Origin: Chloroflexota bacterium
GTDB taxonomy: Bacteria > Chloroflexota > Dehalococcoidia > Lucifugimonadales > JACPCL1
Length of the DNA: 9,725 bases
Reading direction: 5' to 3'
NCBI GenBank assembly: GCA_016210395.1
Contig: JACQUI010000128.1
Coordinates: 1-9,725 of the forward strand
This document shows positions 7,404 to 9,725 of the stretch, in pieces. The translations under genes and the position numbers were made by a program. A model generated the notes under the pieces. The model saw only the letters and a program-made list of their open reading frames with translations, had not been told where the DNA came from and ran no database searches. Positions within the stretch are counted from its first letter, which is position 1. Each line of letters begins with the position of its first letter.

Positions 7404-7434
7404 CGTAGGGGCGACCCGCCGGGTCGCCCCTACG
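7404..7434. repeat. 31-bp near-perfect palindrome (REP/dispersed-type)
   Basis: The 15-base arm CGTAGGGGCGACCCG at 7404-7418 is the exact reverse complement of 7420-7434, with a single C at 7419 in the centre. It lies in the gap between the sensor-domain gene (stop at 7476) and CoA-transferase A (start 7348). As RNA the pairing would be very stable, though a hairpin needs a few central pairs to open as a loop. No T-run follows on the minus strand, so it is not a textbook terminator. I recall GTAGGGGCGACCC-type palindromes as multi-copy intergenic repeats in several environmental bacterial genomes. Only one copy is visible here. Confidence 0.8.
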
Positions 7435-7475
7435 AGTGCTCGCACGCGCAACGTTTGCCTTAAGGGCCGCGTTTC

Positions 7476-7967
7476 TCAGGTAACCTCTTCTTCGGCGGGC
7501 GCCGCCAGCGGTCCGGTGTAGGCGACGCCGGGGTTCATGAGGCCTTCCCAGCGCCTGCCCACCAGCTCCGCCAGGTTCCTATATACCACGCCCGCCATCT
7601 TCGTGTCCACGGCCAGCGCCCGTTGCAGCCATGTCCCCAGGAATACCAGCGCGCGGCCGTTCTCCACAACGCGGGCGGAAAGGCTGTACAGGCCGTTGAG
7701 GCGCAACGCCGACCAGACCACCGCCTGGGTTGGGCCGCAGACCTCCACGACCACGTTGCGCCCGCCGCTGAGCATCTCCAGGCTCACGGAGCCTTCCGCC
7801 AGCACGAAGAGCTCTGTAGCGGGGTCTGCGGCGTGAAACAGGTGCTGGCCGTCCGCTACGGGACGCTCGAAGCAGATAGCGGCGAGCTTCTCAATTCGTT
7901 CGTCGTCCAACCCTATGAACAGGTCGCACCTGCTGAGCAGCTCTCTTGTATCTCCTCTGGTCTCCAT
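7476..7967 (-). CDS. Cyclic-nucleotide-binding-like (Crp-type sensor) domain protein without DNA-binding domain
   Basis: The 163-residue protein carries a single Crp/cNMP-type beta-roll. Residues 13-60 read as the standard start (LFIGLDDERIEKLAAICFERPVADGQ, then LFHAADPATELFVLAEGSV), followed by strands to about 115 and a helix to about 140. The usual phosphate-binding cassette (FGE..L then RSA) is replaced by VVWSALRLNGLYSLSARV at about 83-100, so binding of cAMP in the ordinary way is doubtful. Only about 20 residues follow the last helix, so there is no helix-turn-helix. ATG 7967 is chosen because GGAGG lies seven bases upstream; an ATG nine codons earlier (7994) has no good ribosome site. 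It sits 45 bases after the acyl-CoA dehydrogenase gene and probably shares its transcript. A regulatory or ligand-sensing role for the enzyme cluster is inference. Confidence 0.75.
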   Translation of the reverse strand: METRGDTRELLSRCDLFIGLDDERIEKLAAICFERPVADGQHLFHAADPATELFVLAEGSVSLEMLSGGRNVVVEVCGPTQAVVWSALRLNGLYSLSARVVENGRALVFLGTWLQRALAVDTKMAGVVYRNLAELVGRRWEGLMNPGVAYTGPLAAPAEEEVT

Positions 7968-8012
7968 CGCGCCACCTCCGCTTCCCTTTGACATTGCGCC
8001 GCCGTTGCTCAG

Positions 8013-9167
8013 CTACGCGGCCCCTAGCTCCCTGGCAATGACCAGCCTCTGGATCTCGGATGTCCCTTCCCCTATGGTCAGGATCTTGGCATCGCGGTAG
8101 TAGCGGGCCACCGGCCCGTCCTCCATGTACCCCATGCCGCCGTGGATCTGGAGCGCCTCATCGGCAACGCGCAACGCCGCCTCCGAGGTGTAGAGCTTGG
8201 CAATCGCGGCCTCTTTCTTGAAGGGCTGCCCGCTCTTCCACAGCCATCCCGTGTGGTAGGTGGCAAGCCGTCCCAGGTGCACGGCGCTCTCCATGTCCGC
8301 CAGCTTGAACTGGATGGCCTGGAACTCCTTCAGGTGCTTTCCAAAGGCCTTCCGACTCTGGGCATAGTGGAGGGAGATGTCCAGGCAGGCGTCCATGAGG
8401 CCGACCGCCATGGCGGAAATTGCGATCCGAGCGATGTCCAGGGACCAGAGGAACTGTGGGAGGCCCCTGCCCTCCTCCCCCAGCAGGTTGGAGGCCGGTA
8501 CGCGGCAGTCCTGGAAGTACAGCGGGTGGGTCGCCGATGCCCTCCATCCCAGCTTGCGGTACTGCGGCCCCACGGTGAAGCCGGGGGTGTTGCTGGGAAC
8601 GATGATGTTGCTGATGGCCCGCTTGCCGTTGCCGCCCTGGGAGGTCACCGCTGCGACGATGGCGAACTCGGTCATGGGTGTGCCGGAGTTGGTGATGAAG
8701 CTCTTGCTCCCGTTGATGACCCACTCGTCGCCGTCCCTGACCGCCGTTGTCTGGATGCCTGCGGCGTCGGAGCCAGCCTCCGGCTCCGTCAGGGCAAAGG
8801 AGGCGATCTTCTCGCCCCTGGCAAGCGGTATCAACCACCTGCGCTTCTGCTCTTCGTTCCCGAACTTGTACACAAGCTGCCCACACAGGGACGCCGCCAC
8901 CTCGACTGTGATGGCCACCGAGGCATCGGCGCGGGCCAGCTCCTCCAACGCCACCAGAAACGAAAGGGCGTCGCCGTCGCTGCCGCCGTACTCAGCAGGG
9001 AACAGCATCCCAGGCACGCCCAGGTCGCCAATTTTGCGGATGACCTCCTCGGGGAACTCCTCCCGGTCGGAGTAGCCTGCTGCCACGGGCTGGACTTCCC
9101 GCCGGCAGAACTCCCGCACCATGTTCTTGACCATGGTCTGATGTTCGGTCAACTGCATCTCCACCAT
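8013..9167 (-). CDS. Acyl-CoA dehydrogenase (short/medium-chain type, FAD)
   Basis: This 384-residue flavoprotein oxidises an acyl-CoA to the trans-2-enoyl-CoA and hands electrons to ETF. The length is typical. The N-terminal helical domain includes YGGSDGDALSFLVALEELAR (60-79). The flavin motif FALTEPEAGSD is at 124-134, followed by INGSKSFITN (151-160). RKAFGKHLKEFQAIQFKLADM is at 272-292, and QIHGGMGYMEDGPVARYYRD lies at 340-359. GEGTSEIQR at 366-374 holds Glu367, the expected catalytic base in the position used by SCAD and MCAD rather than isovaleryl-CoA dehydrogenase. ATG 9167 is supported by GGAGG five bases upstream. Chain length or branching of the substrate cannot be read from sequence; butyryl-, 2-methylacyl- or other short acyl-CoAs are candidates given the CoA-transferase and methylcitrate genes downstream. 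Its C-terminal neighbour, the sensor-domain gene, begins 45 bases later. Confidence 0.93.
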   Translation of the reverse strand: MVEMQLTEHQTMVKNMVREFCRREVQPVAAGYSDREEFPEEVIRKIGDLGVPGMLFPAEYGGSDGDALSFLVALEELARADASVAITVEVAASLCGQLVYKFGNEEQKRRWLIPLARGEKIASFALTEPEAGSDAAGIQTTAVRDGDEWVINGSKSFITNSGTPMTEFAIVAAVTSQGGNGKRAISNIIVPSNTPGFTVGPQYRKLGWRASATHPLYFQDCRVPASNLLGEEGRGLPQFLWSLDIARIAISAMAVGLMDACLDISLHYAQSRKAFGKHLKEFQAIQFKLADMESAVHLGRLATYHTGWLWKSGQPFKKEAAIAKLYTSEAALRVADEALQIHGGMGYMEDGPVARYYRDAKILTIGEGTSEIQRLVIARELGAA

Positions 9168-9233
9168 TGCGGCCTCCCTTCAACGTCTGGGCGCTCTCAA
9201 GAAGGACTGTATTTGCTTATTAGGCATACCGCT

Positions 9234-9386
9234 TTTGTCCTGCTGAGCCATGACGGCAGTTAGGCGAAGCATCCAAGGCGATTGCTGGTGCAGCATTCCT
9301 TGTTGCCAAATGCGTGGCGCATCCCCTAGCACAGGCCTTAGATTCTTCGCGATGTTCGCCCTTCGGACTCGCTCGCTCAGAATCAT
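9234..9386 (+). mobile_element. MITE-like element with imperfect terminal inverted repeats
   Basis: The left arm (about 9237-9279) and the reverse complement of the right arm (about 9335-9386) share the same order of blocks: CTGAGC near the tip and GCGAAG(A/C)ATC(T/C)(A/C)AAGGC at the inner end, with a 9-base length difference between them. The element is about 153 bases long and has no coding capacity. Its first 106 bases match bases 106-1 of the window (about 70% identity, no gaps), so two copies exist in opposite orientation. No clear target-site duplication is visible. The inverted arms and second copy are seen directly; non-autonomous mobility is inference. Confidence 0.55.
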
Positions 9387-9387
9387 T

Positions 9388-9425
9388 CATGCCCATAGTC
9401 ATGGGCGCACCCTCAGGGATGAAAA
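9388..9425 (+). repeat. Hairpin plus AGGGATGAAAA unit, copy 1
   Basis: CATG is followed by a perfect 6-bp stem, GCCCAT (9391-9396) with ATGGGC (9401-9406), a four-base loop, then CACCC and AGGGATGAAAA. A second copy lies at 9552-9588 with different stem bases but the same layout. The unit begins directly after the MITE-like element. Function is unknown. Confidence 0.5.
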
Positions 9426-9465
9426 CATGGCGGACGCCTTTGTTCCCGCCCACCCGCCCTGGTAC

Positions 9466-9485
9466 GCTGGGGGACAACCCCCAGC
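9466..9485. repeat. Perfect 8-bp stem-loop
   Basis: GCTGGGGG (9466-9473) pairs exactly with CCCCCAGC (9478-9485) around the loop ACAA. It lies 134 bases downstream of the stop codon of the CaiB-type gene on the minus strand. It could terminate or stabilise that transcript, but no T-run follows on that strand. A weaker inverted pair, AGCCC and GGGCT (9486-9490 and 9498-9502), adjoins it. Confidence 0.55.
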
Positions 9486-9530
9486 AGCCCCCGGCAAGGG
9501 CTGGCCGCCCTCTGCACACCTGCCTCTGGG

Positions 9531-9540
9531 GCTATTTTCG
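9531..9540 (+). repeat. 10-base direct repeat GCTATTTTCG, copy 1
   Basis: GCTATTTTCG occurs here and again at 9590-9599, 59 bases apart, bracketing hairpin unit copy 2. The last nine bases occur a third time at 111-119, over the prpB stop codon. The two intergenic copies could be a target-site duplication or simply part of the repeat family. Confidence 0.4.
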
Positions 9541-9551
9541 TAGCAATCGTC

Positions 9552-9588
9552 CATGCGGATTGGCATCCGCACCCCGTAGGGATGAAAA
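9552..9588 (+). repeat. Hairpin plus AGGGATGAAAA unit, copy 2
   Basis: CATG is followed by a stem of CGGAT pairing with ATCCG around TGGC (the full pairing extends to 7 bp, 9554-9560 with 9565-9571), then CACCCC and AGGGATGAAAA. Compared with copy 1 the stem bases differ on both sides but still pair. It is followed at once by a 6-bp inverted repeat, GAAAAT and ATTTTC (9584-9589 and 9593-9598). Confidence 0.5.
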
Positions 9589-9589
9589 T

Positions 9590-9599
9590 GCTATTTTCG
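9590..9599 (+). repeat. 10-base direct repeat GCTATTTTCG, copy 2
   Basis: This is an exact second copy of the 10-mer at 9531-9540. Its first base follows directly on the hairpin unit's GAAAAT, and it ends 19 bases before the CaiB-type stop codon. Confidence 0.4.
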
Positions 9600-9618
9600 A
9601 GTCAATGACAATACGACA

Positions 9619-9725
9619 CTACCCCCTAATCCGTTCCAGCACCTCCCTGGTGTGCTGTCCCAGGAGTGGGGCAGGGTATCGCAGGGATGATGGCGTATGG
9701 GTGAGGCCGATGATCTCGCCAGGGA
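9619..9725 (-). CDS. CaiB/BaiF family III CoA-transferase, C-terminal fragment (cut by window edge)
   Basis: Reading leftwards from the window edge, an open frame of 34 codons ends at TAG (9619-9621). The peptide runs PGEIIGLTHTPSSLRYPAP, then LLGQHTREVLERIRG. This matches the conserved end of CaiB/BaiF (formyl-CoA transferase-type) enzymes, where a tP...aP.LGqHt.eVL pattern closes the protein. These enzymes move CoA between acyl-CoAs and carboxylic acids by a mechanism unlike the AtoDA-type pair downstream. Substrate cannot be judged because the catalytic part lies outside the window. It is the most upstream gene seen on this strand, and 451 bases of repeats separate it from the acyl-CoA dehydrogenase, so a shared transcript is uncertain. 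Confidence 0.78.
   Translation of the reverse strand, partial: PGEIIGLTHTPSSLRYPAPLLGQHTREVLERIRG

Larger units (their letters stand above)
9168..9618. other. Repeat-rich intergenic region, no gene seen
   Basis: This 451-base stretch separates the acyl-CoA dehydrogenase gene from the truncated CaiB-type gene. Short open frames cross it on both strands, but none has a family signature, and they run through inverted repeats. It contains a MITE-like element (9234-9386), two hairpin units (9388-9425 and 9552-9588), a perfect 8-bp stem-loop (9466-9485) and a 10-base direct repeat (9531-9540 and 9590-9599). The part nearest the dehydrogenase gene (9168-9233) should hold its promoter. An AT-richer patch near 9211-9226 is the only candidate, and I could not assign -35/-10 boxes. 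Confidence 0.7.

Noticed and set aside
9200..9233. A promoter for the acyl-CoA dehydrogenase gene in the AT-richer patch
   Set aside because: TAATAA-like bases occur on the minus strand, but I found no -35 box at 16-18 bases, so I do not call it.
8142..9263. A 373-codon plus-strand open frame opposite the acyl-CoA dehydrogenase gene
   Set aside because: It has no recognisable domain, and the opposite strand carries all acyl-CoA dehydrogenase signatures.
9220..9543. Short open frames of 68 to 99 codons on both strands in the right intergenic region
   Set aside because: They run through inverted and direct repeats, lack family signatures and have no convincing ribosome sites.
9531..9599. CRISPR-like array suggested by repeated short motifs
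   Set aside because: There are only two 10-base copies with one 49-base interval and no third unit or cas gene.

Overview
Every gene in this window reads on the minus strand. It is a GC-rich bacterial stretch: a sample line inside the acyl-CoA dehydrogenase gene is about 63% G+C by hand count. Its content is acyl-CoA and propionate metabolism. Multi-copy-looking intergenic repeats sit between the genes, including a hairpin built on GTAGGGGCGACCC and arms built on ATTCTTCGC...GCTCAGAAT. I associate that combination with Chloroflexota/Dehalococcoidia-type genomes from memory only. No rRNA or other phylogenetic marker is present to confirm it.

Layout in transcription order, right to left. (1) 9619-9725: the last 34 codons of a CaiB/BaiF (family III) CoA-transferase, cut by the window edge. 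(2) 9168-9618: a 451-base non-coding stretch packed with repeats, including a MITE-like element with imperfect terminal inverted repeats (9234-9386), two hairpin units sharing AGGGATGAAAA, and a perfect 8-bp stem-loop. (3) 8013-9167: acyl-CoA dehydrogenase. (4) 7476-7967: a small Crp-like sensor-domain protein with no DNA-binding domain. (5) a 31-bp near-perfect palindrome at 7404-7434. (6) 6653-7348 and 5987-6649: the A and B subunits of a family I 3-oxoacid CoA-transferase, 3 bases apart. (7) 5072-5812: a lower-GC gene for a TIGR02391/Ymh-type protein with an RNPKAH motif, probably HEPN-like. (8) 2620-5013: an AceE-type thiamine-diphosphate 2-oxoacid dehydrogenase E1 that lacks the usual N-terminal extension. 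(9) 1004-2431 and 111-1007: 2-methylcitrate dehydratase (prpD) and 2-methylisocitrate lyase (prpB), overlapping by ATGA. (10) 1-106: a second, inverted copy of the MITE-like element, cut by the left edge.

How the genes may work together: CoA-transferases activate or exchange CoA on short acids, the acyl-CoA dehydrogenase oxidises an acyl-CoA, PrpD and PrpB carry two steps of the methylcitrate cycle (releasing pyruvate and succinate), and the E1 could decarboxylate pyruvate or 2-oxobutyrate. Citrate/methylcitrate synthase, aconitase, E2 and E3 are not in the window, so the full pathway is inference. The Ymh-type gene does not fit this metabolism and looks acquired.

The observations most worth a second look are the inverted pair of MITE-like elements at the two ends of the window, the solitary HEPN-like gene, and the N-terminally short AceE-type E1 next to prpDB. 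I found no clear evidence of a wholly new multi-gene system.
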